Assembly: GCF_007991755.1 (NCBI RefSeq)
Contig: NZ_BJYY01000001.1
Span: 647,344-711,343, forward strand
Direction: 5' to 3'
Length of the DNA: 64,000 nucleotides
Origin: Cellulomonas aerilata
GTDB lineage: Bacteria > Actinomycetota > Actinomycetes > Actinomycetales > Cellulomonadaceae
The notes beneath the pieces are model-generated. The model had not been told where the DNA came from and ran no database searches. It worked only from the letters and a program-made list of their open reading frames with translations. This document shows, piece after piece, positions 53,931 through 62,340 of this stretch. Each line of letters opens with the position of its first letter. Position 1 is the first letter of the stretch. The position numbers and the translations under genes were made by a program.

Positions 53931-54008
53931 TTCGTCATACCCGGGACGGGTGCGACGGCCGGGTACCGCGAGCACCACCGACGACGAGCCCGACGGCGGG
54001 CAGCGTCG

Positions 54009-54014
54009 TAAGGT
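54009..54014 (+). promoter_or_regulatory. Candidate -10 box of a leaderless alpha/beta hydrolase mRNA
   Basis: TAAGGT, then 7 nt, then ATG at 54022; no ribosome binding site fits in between. Confidence 0.5.
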
Positions 54015-54021
54015 CGCCGCC

Positions 54022-54819
54022 ATGGAAGCCCTCCCGGTCGTCCTGGCTCACGGGGTGCGCTCCTCGGGGACCATGTGGCGCGCGCAGGTCGGCGCGCTCG
54101 AGGCGGCCGGCCACCGGGCCGTGGCCGTCGACCTGCCCGGGCACGGCGCGCGCCGCGGCCAGCGGTTCACGCTGGACGGTGCGGTCGACGCGCTCGGCGC
54201 GACGATCGACGACCTCGGCGGGCGGGCGCTGGTCGTCGGGCTGTCGCTCGGCGGATACGTCGCGGTCGCGCACGCCGCACGCCGCCCCGAGCAGGTCGCC
54301 GGCCTGGTCGCCGCCGCGTGCTGCACGCGGCCGCGCCGGGTCGCCGTCGGCGGATGGGCGCTGCTCGCGCGCGGCATCGGCCTCCTGCCGGACGCGGGCG
54401 CCGGGCTCAACCAGCTCATGGTCGACCTCACCCTCGCCGCCGAGGCGGCCGCCGACGTGGCGGCAGGCGGCTTCGCGCTGGACGTCATGGACGACGTGCT
54501 GCGCGAGGTGGGCACGCTGCGCCCCGTCGAGGACCTGGCGCGGGTGCAGGCGCCGGTGTGGCTCGTCAACGGGCGGTGGGACCACTTCCGGACCGAGGAG
54601 CGACGGTTCCTGCGGGCGTGCCGCGACGGGCGGCTCGTGGTCCTGCGCGGCGCGCGGCACCTCGTCAGCCTGGACGCGCCGGTGGCCTTCAGCCGTGTGC
54701 TGCTGGAGGCGCTGGACCACGTGGCGACGCTCGAGGCCGGTGGCCCCGGAGCGGCCGCGGACGAGGGGCGCCGGGCCGGCGGGGCCCGGCCACCGGCCGA
54801 CGTCCTCACCGCGCCCTGA
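54022..54819 (+). CDS. Alpha/beta hydrolase
   Basis: 265 residues. The HG oxyanion motif (10-11), the nucleophile elbow GLSLGG with Ser75, an acid in NGRWDHF and the His in GARHLVS form a complete catalytic triad. A cap region lies between residues 105 and 165. There is no signal peptide, so it is cytoplasmic. The fold covers esterases, lipases, haloperoxidases and C-C hydrolases; the substrate cannot be predicted, and the neighbours give no hint. The last 25 residues are low complexity. Confidence 0.82.
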   Translation: MEALPVVLAHGVRSSGTMWRAQVGALEAAGHRAVAVDLPGHGARRGQRFTLDGAVDALGATIDDLGGRALVVGLSLGGYVAVAHAARRPEQVAGLVAAACCTRPRRVAVGGWALLARGIGLLPDAGAGLNQLMVDLTLAAEAAADVAAGGFALDVMDDVLREVGTLRPVEDLARVQAPVWLVNGRWDHFRTEERRFLRACRDGRLVVLRGARHLVSLDAPVAFSRVLLEALDHVATLEAGGPGAAADEGRRAGGARPPADVLTAP

Positions 54820-54868
54820 GGTCCCCCCGCCGCGCACTGGTCGGAGCGAGGCGCGGCCCGGTGGCCGG

Positions 54869-55726
54869 TCAGCGCGGCGCGCGCAGCGCCCAGGCCCGGA
54901 CCCCTCCGACGATGCCGGCGGAGTTGGGCACGACGACGACGTCGTCACCGAGCCGGGCGAGGACCTGCGGCGTGAGCCGGCGGGCGTTGCCGCCGCCGAG
55001 GTACAGCCGGTCCCACAGGAACACCGGGCGCAGGCCGTCCACGACCCGCCGCATCCGGCGCGACCAGAGCGCGTCCCCGAGCCGGGCGCGCTCCACCTCG
55101 CCGATGTAGGTGTCGTAGCTCGTGCCCCAGCGCACCGGCGCGTGGGAGAGCTCGAGGTGGGGCGCGAGGCTGCCGCCGTCGAAGAGCGCCGACCCCAGTC
55201 CGGTGCCCACGGTCAGCACGAGCTCCAGCCCGCTGCCGGCGACGACGCCCGCCCCGTGCACCTCCGCGTCGTTGAGGACGAGCGCCGGCACGCCGATCGT
55301 GCGCTCCACCGCGGCCTCCATGTCGAAGCCGGCCCAGGCCTCGACGAGCTCGGGCAGCACACGGCTGTGCGGACCGGACCGGGTCACGTAGTGCGGGGTG
55401 GCGACCACGACGCCGTGGCGGATCATCCCGGGCATGCCGACGGTGACCCGGTCGGCCGGCGGCAGGCCCGCGGCGATGTCGGCGATCGTGCTCAGCAGCC
55501 GTTCGGGCGGCAGGGGGTACGGCGTGGGCACCCGGACCGCCGGTGCGCGCAGCGTGCCGGCGGCGTCGAGCACGGAGGCCTTGATCCCCCCGCCGCCGCA
55601 GTCCACGGCCAGCGTGTACGCCGCGACGTGGGCGAGGTGCGGGGCGGCCGGCGCCGGCTCGGTGCCGGCGGCCCGGTCGGCACCGGTCGCCGGGTCGGTG
55701 GTCGAGGGAGGGGGGGCGTCGGGCAC
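54869..55726 (-). CDS. ROK family sugar kinase, polyphosphate-glucokinase-like
   Basis: 285 residues. AVDCGGGGIKASVLD is the phosphate-1 loop, LVLNDAEVHGAG holds the catalytic Asp, LTVGTGLGSALF is the phosphate-2 loop and PNSAGIVGG the C-terminal adenosine/polyphosphate end. Lack of the ROK zinc-cysteine cluster and the overall order fit PPGK-type enzymes that phosphorylate glucose with polyphosphate or ATP. The usual ELGH is ELSH here, and the first 35 residues are a variable Pro/Ala-rich extension. The start is the GTG at 55726, six bases from a TACCGT box. Divergent from truA. Confidence 0.75.
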   Translation of the reverse strand: MPDAPPPSTTDPATGADRAAGTEPAPAAPHLAHVAAYTLAVDCGGGGIKASVLDAAGTLRAPAVRVPTPYPLPPERLLSTIADIAAGLPPADRVTVGMPGMIRHGVVVATPHYVTRSGPHSRVLPELVEAWAGFDMEAAVERTIGVPALVLNDAEVHGAGVVAGSGLELVLTVGTGLGSALFDGGSLAPHLELSHAPVRWGTSYDTYIGEVERARLGDALWSRRMRRVVDGLRPVFLWDRLYLGGGNARRLTPQVLARLGDDVVVVPNSAGIVGGVRAWALRAPR

Positions 55727-55732
55727 GCGCCG

Positions 55733-55738
55733 ACGGTA
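55733..55738 (-). promoter_or_regulatory. Candidate -10 box of the leaderless ROK kinase gene
   Basis: TACCGT plus six bases before GTG on the minus strand. It lies back to back with the truA box 16 bp away. Confidence 0.4.
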
Positions 55739-55753
55739 CCCGGGACGCGCGGA

Positions 55754-55759
55754 TAGGTT
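55754..55759 (+). promoter_or_regulatory. Candidate -10 box of leaderless truA
   Basis: TAGGTT plus six bases before the truA GTG at 55766. Confidence 0.5.
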
Positions 55760-55765
55760 GGCGCG

Positions 55766-56623
55766 GTGCCCCGGATCCGCCTCGACCTCGCCTACGACGG
55801 CACGGACTTCGCCGGCTGGGCCCGGCAGCCTGGTCTGCGGACCGTCCAGGGGACGCTCGAGGACGCGCTGGCCCGGGTGCTGCGGCTGGACCCCGCCCCG
55901 CGGGTGACCGTCGCCGGGCGCACCGACGCCGGCGTGCACGCGCGCGGGCAGGTGGCGCACGTGGACCTGCCCGAGGACGCGTGGGCTGCGGTGCCGGGCC
56001 GGTCCACGCGCCCGCCCGAGGACGCGCTCCTCGCCCGGTTGACCGGGGTGCTGCCGCGCGACGTCGTCGTGCACCGCACGCGGGTCGCGGCGCCCGGCTT
56101 CGACGCCCGGTTCTCCGCGCTGCGCCGGCGCTACGCCTACCGGGTCGCGGACCGGCCGGACCTGCGCGACCCGCTGCGCCGCCACCACGTGCTGTGGCAC
56201 GCCCGGGCGCTGGACGCCGCCGCGATGCACGCCGCGGCCGTCGACCTCGTCGGGCACCACGACTTCGCGGCGTACTGCAAGCCGCGCGAGGGTGCGACGA
56301 CGATCCGGACGCTGGAGGTGTTCGACTGGGAGCGGCCGACCGGGGGGCCGGACGCCGGGCTCGTGGTCGCCACGGTCCAGGCCGACGCGTTCTGCCACAG
56401 CATGGTCCGCGCCCTGGTGGGCGCCTCGATCGCGGTGGGGGAGGGCCGGCGCCCCGTGGACTGGCCCGCGGGTCTGCTCGCCGGACGCCGGCGCGACCCG
56501 GGCGGTGCGGTCGTGCCGCCGCACGGCCTCACGCTCGAGGAGGTCGCCTACCCCGACGACGCCGAGCTCGAGGCGCGTGCGCGCCAGACGCGCGCCGTCC
56601 GGGTCGCGCCGGGGCCCCGCTGA
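55766..56623 (+). CDS. truA: tRNA pseudouridine(38-40) synthase
   Basis: 285 residues from [22 protein letters not shown] and GRTDAGVHA with the catalytic Asp54 identify TruA, which modifies the anticodon arm of many tRNAs. It is commonly found after rplQ in Gram-positives; here two unrelated genes intervene. Confidence 0.96.
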   Translation: MPRIRLDLAYDGTDFAGWARQPGLRTVQGTLEDALARVLRLDPAPRVTVAGRTDAGVHARGQVAHVDLPEDAWAAVPGRSTRPPEDALLARLTGVLPRDVVVHRTRVAAPGFDARFSALRRRYAYRVADRPDLRDPLRRHHVLWHARALDAAAMHAAAVDLVGHHDFAAYCKPREGATTIRTLEVFDWERPTGGPDAGLVVATVQADAFCHSMVRALVGASIAVGEGRRPVDWPAGLLAGRRRDPGGAVVPPHGLTLEEVAYPDDAELEARARQTRAVRVAPGPR

Positions 56624-56647
56624 GGGTCCGGCCGGCGGTCCGCCCGG

Positions 56648-57256
56648 TCAGTCGAGGCAGAGGGTCGTGACCTCCACGATGCCGAGGACCTGAGCCCCGT
56701 AGAGGCTGGCGAACAGGTCGGCGTCGGCACGGGTCGTGAAGTGCACGGACCGCACCACGGCCTCGGGCGGGAGGCCCAGCGCGTCCGGCGCCTCGACGTC
56801 GCAGGCCAGGTTCCCCTCGCTCGCGACGTACCCCATCTCCTCCAGGCGCGTGCCGGACTGCACCCACGCGGGGTCGTCCGGTGACGACTGCACCGCCAGG
56901 TAGACGCCCCATGCCGTGCCGCCGTGGGTCGGCTCGGCGAGTGGTGGCGGGGTCGGTGCCGCCGGGGGCGCCGCTGTCGCCGTGGGCGTCGCGGTGGGGG
57001 CGGGGGTCGGGGTCGGGGTGGCGCTCGGGGTCGCGGTCGGCGTGGCGGGGGCCGACGCGGTCGGGACCGCCGCCGAGGTGGACGGCGAGCCCGGTGCGGC
57101 GTCGTCCCGCGAGCACCCCACCAGCAGGCCGACCACCGCGGCGGCGCCCGCCACGGCCGTCACCGCGCGTCGCGTTCCGGCGCGCCGGGTGGCGTGCGCC
57201 GTGCGGGAGCGGGTCGTCGCGGCGGCGGGCCGGTGCGGGTCTGTGCCACCGCCCAT
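56648..57256 (-). CDS. Putative lipoprotein of unknown function
   Basis: 202 residues. After a 30-residue basic n-region, a hydrophobic stretch ends in L-V-G-C (Cys48), a lipobox, so the protein is probably lipid-anchored outside. Residues 53-110 are an Ala/Thr/Pro spacer typical of surface proteins; the C-terminal 90 residues form a small folded domain (WGVYLAVQSSPDDPAWVQSG start) that I do not recognise. The ATG overlaps the upstream gene stop as TGATG. The n-region is long, so a later start is possible. Confidence 0.7.
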   Translation of the reverse strand: MGGGTDPHRPAAATTRSRTAHATRRAGTRRAVTAVAGAAAVVGLLVGCSRDDAAPGSPSTSAAVPTASAPATPTATPSATPTPTPAPTATPTATAAPPAAPTPPPLAEPTHGGTAWGVYLAVQSSPDDPAWVQSGTRLEEMGYVASEGNLACDVEAPDALGLPPEAVVRSVHFTTRADADLFASLYGAQVLGIVEVTTLCLD

Positions 57257-57669
57257 CAGAGCGTGGGGTCCTCGACGATCCGGACGGCGGCCTCCTCGGC
57301 GCTCGCGCCACCACCGGCGATCCCGGCGTCGGTCGCGAACATGTCCGTCCCGCCGCTCTCGACGGCGTCGCCGTCCGCCACGAGCCGGCCGGCGCGGTCG
57401 AGCTGGGTGGCGCCCTTCTCCGGGGCGTCCCAGATCTCCGGCTCCTCCTGGGCGATGCGCTGGTCGAGGGTCTCCCCGCGCGACTCCTCCCAGGCGGTCT
57501 CCCCGAAGTGGCCGCTCGGGTCGCGGTCCGGCGGGATGAACGCGGCGTCGAGCATCTCGTCGACGTCGGCCCCCGACATCGAGTCCTCGCCCTGGATCTG
57601 GTTGCTGTCGCCCTCGCTGCCGAGGGCGGCGTCGGTGCTGGTCGCTGGGGTGTCGTCCATGGTGCTCAT
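57256..57669 (-). CDS. DUF5709 domain protein
   Basis: 137 residues, acidic, no membrane segment. The conserved features are LDQRIAQEEPEIWDA, AGRLVADGDAV and the C-terminal ASAEEAAVRIVEDP, all typical of DUF5709, a small actinobacterial family without known function. The start at 57669 (MSTMDD) is chosen for the GGAGCC upstream; a longer reading lacks support. The stop overlaps the lipoprotein start (TGATG), so the two are probably translated together. Confidence 0.85.
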   Translation of the reverse strand: MSTMDDTPATSTDAALGSEGDSNQIQGEDSMSGADVDEMLDAAFIPPDRDPSGHFGETAWEESRGETLDQRIAQEEPEIWDAPEKGATQLDRAGRLVADGDAVESGGTDMFATDAGIAGGGASAEEAAVRIVEDPTL

Positions 57670-57784
57670 GGGCTCCACCGTTCCACCGGGCCCGGCACTT
57701 CGCCACGGGAGCGACGGCGCGCGCTCGTGCTCCACCGGGCGGTGACCCGGCGCAATGGTGTGGTCCGGTCCGCGGCCGGTCGCG

Positions 57785-57790
57785 CAGACT
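57785..57790 (+). promoter_or_regulatory. Candidate -10 box of the leaderless ABC-F gene
   Basis: CAGACT plus six bases before the GTG at 57797. Confidence 0.4.
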
Positions 57791-57796
57791 GTCGGG

Positions 57797-59479
57797 GTGG
57801 GACACGTCGACATCAGCTCCGTCAGCTACTACCTCCCCGACGGGCGTCCGCTGCTCGACGAGGTGGACCTGCGCGTCGGGGACGGGGCCAAGGTCGCGCT
57901 CGTCGGGCCGAACGGCGCCGGCAAGACGACCCTGCTGCGGATCGTCGCCGGGGACACCGAGCCGCACGGGGGCACGGTCGCGCGCAGCGGCGGGCTGGCG
58001 GTCATGCGCCAGTTCGTCGGCCGCATCGACGACGACCGCTCCGTCCGCGACCTGCTCGCGTCCCTGGCCCCCCGGGCGGTCCGTGACGCCGCCGCCGAGC
58101 TCGCCGCCGCGGAGCTGGCGATCATGGAGGTCGACGACGAGCCCGCCCAGATGCGGTACGCGACCGCGCTGGTGGACTGGGCCGACGTCGGCGGCTACGA
58201 GGCCGAGGCCGGCTGGGACCAGGTGACCGACACCGTGCTGTCCGTGCCGTTCGACCGTGCGCAGTTCCGCGAGGTCCGCACGCTCTCCGGCGGGGAGCAG
58301 AAGCGGCTCGTCCTGGAGGCGCTGCTGCGCGGCCCGGAGGAGGTGCTGCTGCTCGACGAGCCGGACAACTACCTCGACGTGCCGACCAAGCGGTGGCTCG
58401 AGGGCGAGCTCGCGGGCACGGCCAAGACCGTCCTGTTCGTCAGCCACGACCGCGAGCTGCTGTCGCGGACCGCCACCCAGATCGCCAGCGTCGAGCCGAC
58501 GCCGGCCGGGTCGACGGTCTGGGTGCACGGCGCGGGGTTCGCCACCTACCACCAGGCGCGCGAGGACCGGCGCGACCGCCTCGAGGAGCTGCTGCGGCGC
58601 TGGGAGGAGCAGCACACCAAGCTCAAGGAGCTCGTGTTCACCCTGAAGAACAAGGCGGCGTTCAACGACGGGCTCGCCTCGCGCTACCAGGCCGCCCAGA
58701 CCCGGCTGCGCAAGTTCGAGGAGGCCGGACCTCCGCAGGTGCTCGCGCGCGAGCAGAACGTGCGGGTCCGGCTCACCGGCGGCCGCACGGCGAAGCGGGC
58801 GGTCGTCGCCACGGGGCTGGAGCTCACCGGGCTCATGAAGCCGTTCGACCTCGAGGTGTGGTTCGGCGAGCGGGTCGCCGTCCTGGGGTCCAACGGGTCG
58901 GGCAAGTCGCACTTCCTGCGGCTGCTCGCCGCGGGCGGCTCGGACCCGGACCGGGAGCACGAGCCGGTGGACGACGTCGTCGTGGCGCCGGTGGCGCACA
59001 CCGGTCGGGTCGTCCTGGGGTCCCGGGTGCGGCCGGGGTGGTTCGCGCAGAACCACACCCACCCCGAGCTGGCCGGGCGCACGCTGCTGGAGATCCTGCA
59101 CCGCGGCGACGCCCGTCGCTCCGGCATCGGGCGCGAGGCCGCGAGCAAGGCGCTGGACCGCTACGAGCTGGTTGCGGCCGCCGAGCAGGCGTACGACACG
59201 CTGTCCGGCGGCCAGCAGGCGCGGTTCCAGATCCTCCTGCTCGAGCTCGGCGGTGCCACCCTGCTGCTGCTCGACGAGCCGACCGACAACCTCGACCTGC
59301 ACTCGGCCGAGGCGCTGGAGGCCGGGCTCGCGGCGTTCGAGGGGACGGTCCTGGCCGTGACGCACGACCGCTGGTTCGCGCGCGGCTTCGACCGGTTCCT
59401 GCTGTTCGGCGCGGACGGGGAGGTCGTGGAGACGCCGGAGCCGGTGTGGGACGCCACCCGCGTCCGCCGGAGCCGCTGA
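57797..59479 (+). CDS. ABC-F type ATPase (duplicated ATP-binding cassette)
   Basis: 560 residues with two cassettes and no membrane segment. Walker A motifs are GPNGAGKT (first) and GSNGSGKS (second); signatures are LSGGEQKR and LSGGQQAR; Walker B motifs LLLDEPDNYLDV and LLLDEPTDNLDL. The Arg/Glu/Lys-rich helical linker between them (RRWEEQHTKLKELVF) is the P-site tRNA-interacting part of ABC-F proteins. Such proteins act on the ribosome as translation factors or antibiotic protectors. It lies between two ribosomal clusters, so a translation role fits; resistance function is untested. Confidence 0.88.
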   Translation: MGHVDISSVSYYLPDGRPLLDEVDLRVGDGAKVALVGPNGAGKTTLLRIVAGDTEPHGGTVARSGGLAVMRQFVGRIDDDRSVRDLLASLAPRAVRDAAAELAAAELAIMEVDDEPAQMRYATALVDWADVGGYEAEAGWDQVTDTVLSVPFDRAQFREVRTLSGGEQKRLVLEALLRGPEEVLLLDEPDNYLDVPTKRWLEGELAGTAKTVLFVSHDRELLSRTATQIASVEPTPAGSTVWVHGAGFATYHQAREDRRDRLEELLRRWEEQHTKLKELVFTLKNKAAFNDGLASRYQAAQTRLRKFEEAGPPQVLAREQNVRVRLTGGRTAKRAVVATGLELTGLMKPFDLEVWFGERVAVLGSNGSGKSHFLRLLAAGGSDPDREHEPVDDVVVAPVAHTGRVVLGSRVRPGWFAQNHTHPELAGRTLLEILHRGDARRSGIGREAASKALDRYELVAAAEQAYDTLSGGQQARFQILLLELGGATLLLLDEPTDNLDLHSAEALEAGLAAFEGTVLAVTHDRWFARGFDRFLLFGADGEVVETPEPVWDATRVRRSR

Positions 59480-59535
59480 CCGACCGCCCCTCCTCGGCGC
59501 GTCGCGTTGACCGGACGGGTGTGACGCACCGCGTT

Positions 59536-59565
59536 TTGACCCTCCCGGCGGCGTGCGGCTACTCT
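59536..59565 (+). promoter_or_regulatory. Promoter of rplM-rpsI
   Basis: TTGACC, 18 bp, TACTCT, about 150 bp before rplM. The leader in between has no gene. Confidence 0.7.
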
Positions 59566-59713
59566 GGTGTGTCGTTGTGCGTCCCGTCGCGGACCGGTGC
59601 TCCCACTTGCCGGCTCCCTGGAGCGGATGCGCACGCACCAGCCATCATCGGTCGCTCGCCCATGCGAGCGCGCCGGAGACTCCATTCAGCTACAGGAACG
59701 AAGGCCTACGACC

Positions 59714-60163
59714 GTGCGCACGTACACCCCGAAGCCTGGCGACGTCGAGCGGACCTGGCACGTCATCGATGCAACCGATGTCGTCCTCGGCCGGCTGGCC
59801 ACGCAGGTCGCCACCCTGCTGCGCGGCAAGCACAAGGCGACCTTCGCCCCGCACATGGACAACGGTGACTTCGTCATCGTCATCAACGCGGAGAAGGTCG
59901 CGCTGACCGGCAACAAGCGGCAGACGAAGCTCGCCTACCGGCACTCCGGCTACCCGGGCGGTCTGCGCTCCGTGACGTACGCCGAGCTCCTCGAGAAGCG
60001 CCCGGAGCGCGCCATCGAGAAGGCCGTGCGCGGCATGCTCCCGAAGAACTCGCTCGCCGCCCAGCAGCTGAGCAAGCTCAAGGTCTACACCGGGTCCGAG
60101 CACCCGCACACGGCCCAGCAGCCGCAGCCCTTCGAGATCACCCAGGTCTCGCAGCAGGCCTGA
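59714..60163 (+). CDS. rplM: 50S ribosomal protein L13
   Basis: 149 residues from [23 protein letters not shown] and [15 protein letters not shown] are typical of L13, an early assembly protein. A longer upstream reading would begin near the transcription start and is rejected. Confidence 0.97.
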   Translation: MRTYTPKPGDVERTWHVIDATDVVLGRLATQVATLLRGKHKATFAPHMDNGDFVIVINAEKVALTGNKRQTKLAYRHSGYPGGLRSVTYAELLEKRPERAIEKAVRGMLPKNSLAAQQLSKLKVYTGSEHPHTAQQPQPFEITQVSQQA

Positions 60164-60227
60164 GCCGCTGCTGAGCTCCACGGGCACCCCACCAGCACCG
60201 CACACACAGGACGCGAGGACACCACCA

Positions 60228-60716
60228 GTGGCCGAGACCACGGTCGACATCGACTTCGAGGGCGACGACACGCCCACCAGCTACACCTCCGAGACGGCGG
60301 CCCCCACCGGCCGCGGCCAGAGCATCACCGCCCCGGGCAACGCCCTGGGTCGCCGCAAGGAGGCCGTGGCGCGCGTGCGCCTCGTCCCCGGCACCGGCAC
60401 CTGGAAGGTCAACGGGCGCACGCTCGAGGACTACTTCCCGAACAAGGTGCACCAGCAGCTGGTGAACTCCCCGCTGAAGCTGGTCGACGTCGAGGGCCGC
60501 TTCGACGTCATCGCCCGCATCACCGGTGGCGGCGTGTCCGGCCAGGCCGGTGCACTGCGCCTGGGCATCGCCCGCGCCCTCAACCTGATCGACGAGGAGC
60601 ACAACCGCCCGGCGCTGAAGAAGGCCGGCTTCCTGACCCGCGACGCCCGCGTCGTCGAGCGCAAGAAGGCCGGTCTGAAGAAGGCTCGCAAGGCCCCGCA
60701 GTACTCCAAGCGCTGA
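60228..60716 (+). CDS. rpsI: 30S ribosomal protein S9
   Basis: 162 residues from GTG. After a variable acidic 35-residue N-terminus comes [20 protein letters not shown] and the C-terminal tail [12 protein letters not shown] that reaches P-site tRNA. Cotranscribed with rplM. Confidence 0.97.
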   Translation: MAETTVDIDFEGDDTPTSYTSETAAPTGRGQSITAPGNALGRRKEAVARVRLVPGTGTWKVNGRTLEDYFPNKVHQQLVNSPLKLVDVEGRFDVIARITGGGVSGQAGALRLGIARALNLIDEEHNRPALKKAGFLTRDARVVERKKAGLKKARKAPQYSKR

Positions 60717-60731
60717 TCCGTCCGCGCTGAC

Positions 60732-60766
60732 CGACGGCCCCGATGGCATGACCATCGGGGCCGTCG
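60732..60766 (+). terminator. Intrinsic terminator after rpsI
   Basis: A perfect 15-bp stem starting CGACGGCCCCGATGG, 5-nt loop CATGA. Confidence 0.9.
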
Positions 60767-60864
60767 TCGTACCCTGCGGCTGCGGGTGAGGCGCCGGGTC
60801 GGCCCGGCGCGCGACCGACCTGACCTCCATCGCACCGCACCGCCACAGCACTCGAGGAGCACAC

Positions 60865-62214
60865 ATGGCCCGCCTGTTCGGCACCGACGGCGTCCGGGGG
60901 CTCGCCAACCGTGACCTGACCGCCGAGCTCGCCCTGGACCTGTCCGTCGCGGCGGCGCACGTGCTCGCCTCCATCGGCGCGTTCGACGACCACCGGCCCC
61001 GCGCCGTCATCGGCCGCGACCCGCGCGCGTCGGGGGAGTTCCTGTCCGCGGCGACCATCGCGGGGCTGGCGAGCGCCGGCGTCGACGTGATCAACGTGGG
61101 CGTGCTGCCCACGCCGGCCGTGGCCTACCTCACCGGCAAGCTGGGGGCCGACCTCGGCGTGGTGCTCTCCGCGTCGCACAACCCCATGCCGGACAACGGC
61201 ATCAAGTTCTTCACGCGCGGCGGGGTCAAGCTCGACGACGTCATCGAGGACGCGATCGAGTCCCGCCTGCGCGAGCCGTGGGACCGGCCCACCGGTGCTG
61301 CCGTCGGCCGCGTCAAGATGGACACCGGCCGGGCCGGGGACGAGTACGTCGACCACCTCGTCGCCACGATCGCCGCCCCCCTCGACGGTCTGCGCATCGC
61401 CGTCGACTGCGCGAACGGGGCCGCCAGCGAGGTCGGGCCGCAGGCGCTGCGGGCGGCCGGCGCGGACGTCGTCGTCATCAACGGCTCGCCGGACGGCCGC
61501 AACATCAACGAGAAGTGCGGCTCGACGCACCCCGAGCAGCTCCAGGCCGTGACGGTCGCGTCCGGCGCCGACCTCGGCGTCGCGTTCGACGGCGACGCCG
61601 ACCGGTGCCTGGCCGTGGACCACACCGGTGCGCTGGTCGACGGGGACCAGATCATGGGCGTCCTGGCGATCGCGATGCGCGACGCCGGGCTGCTCGCCCA
61701 GGACACCCTCGTCGCCACCGTGATGAGCAACCTCGGGCTGAAGATCGCGATGACCTCCGCCGGGATCACGGTCCGGGAGACCGGGGTCGGTGACCGCTAC
61801 GTGCTGGAGGAGATGCGCGCGGGCGGCTACAGCCTCGGTGGCGAGCAGTCCGGTCACGTGATCATGGCGGCGCACGCGACGACCGGTGACGGCGTGCTGA
61901 CGGCGCTGCAGCTCGCCTCCCGTGTCGCGGGCACCGGGCAGAAGCTGTCCGAGCTCGCGGGCGTCGTGCAGCGTCTGCCGCAGGTCCTGCTCAACGTGCC
62001 GGACGTGGACAAGTCCCGCTCCTCCACCGACGAGGGCCTGCTCGCGGCGGTCGCGAGCGCCGAGCGGGAGCTCGGGGACGGCGGCCGGGTGCTGCTGCGC
62101 TCGTCCGGCACCGAGCCGCTCGTGCGGGTGATGGTCGAGGCGACCAGCCTGGAGGACGCCGAGCGGATCGCCGGCGACCTGGCCGGGGTGGTGCGCCGGC
62201 AGCTGGCGCTGTGA
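60865..62214 (+). CDS. glmM: Phosphoglucosamine mutase
   Basis: 449 residues. [20 protein letters not shown] at the start, active-site SASHNP with phosphoserine Ser104, metal-binding DGDADR and the C-terminal [15 protein letters not shown] are complete. It converts glucosamine-6-phosphate to glucosamine-1-phosphate for cell-wall precursors, upstream of MurB (gene at 14979). The ATG follows GAGGAGC. The last codons form the first part of a tandem repeat. Confidence 0.97.
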   Translation: MARLFGTDGVRGLANRDLTAELALDLSVAAAHVLASIGAFDDHRPRAVIGRDPRASGEFLSAATIAGLASAGVDVINVGVLPTPAVAYLTGKLGADLGVVLSASHNPMPDNGIKFFTRGGVKLDDVIEDAIESRLREPWDRPTGAAVGRVKMDTGRAGDEYVDHLVATIAAPLDGLRIAVDCANGAASEVGPQALRAAGADVVVINGSPDGRNINEKCGSTHPEQLQAVTVASGADLGVAFDGDADRCLAVDHTGALVDGDQIMGVLAIAMRDAGLLAQDTLVATVMSNLGLKIAMTSAGITVRETGVGDRYVLEEMRAGGYSLGGEQSGHVIMAAHATTGDGVLTALQLASRVAGTGQKLSELAGVVQRLPQVLLNVPDVDKSRSSTDEGLLAAVASAERELGDGGRVLLRSSGTEPLVRVMVEATSLEDAERIAGDLAGVVRRQLAL

Positions 62215-62340
62215 GCCGGGGGAGGCGCTGCGAGCGCAGCGAGCAGGGCACCGCCGGCGAACCGACGGCGCTGTGAGCCGGGGGAGGCGCTGCGAGCGCA
62301 GCGAGCAGGGCACCGCCGGCGAACCGATGGCGCTGTGAGC
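62205..62340 (+). repeat. 62-bp tandem duplication across the glmM-def junction
   Basis: Copy 1 (62205-62266) and copy 2 (62267-62328) are identical except for the last base (C or T); a 12-bp third start (GGCGCTGTGAGC) follows. Copy 1 includes the last glmM codons and stop; the third start includes the GTG of def. Each unit holds the small hairpin GCTGCGAGCGCAGC. Confidence 0.95.

Noticed and set aside
62205..62340. 62-bp repeats considered as CRISPR or attachment site
   Set aside because: Head-to-tail copies without spacers; no integrase, tRNA or mobile gene nearby.
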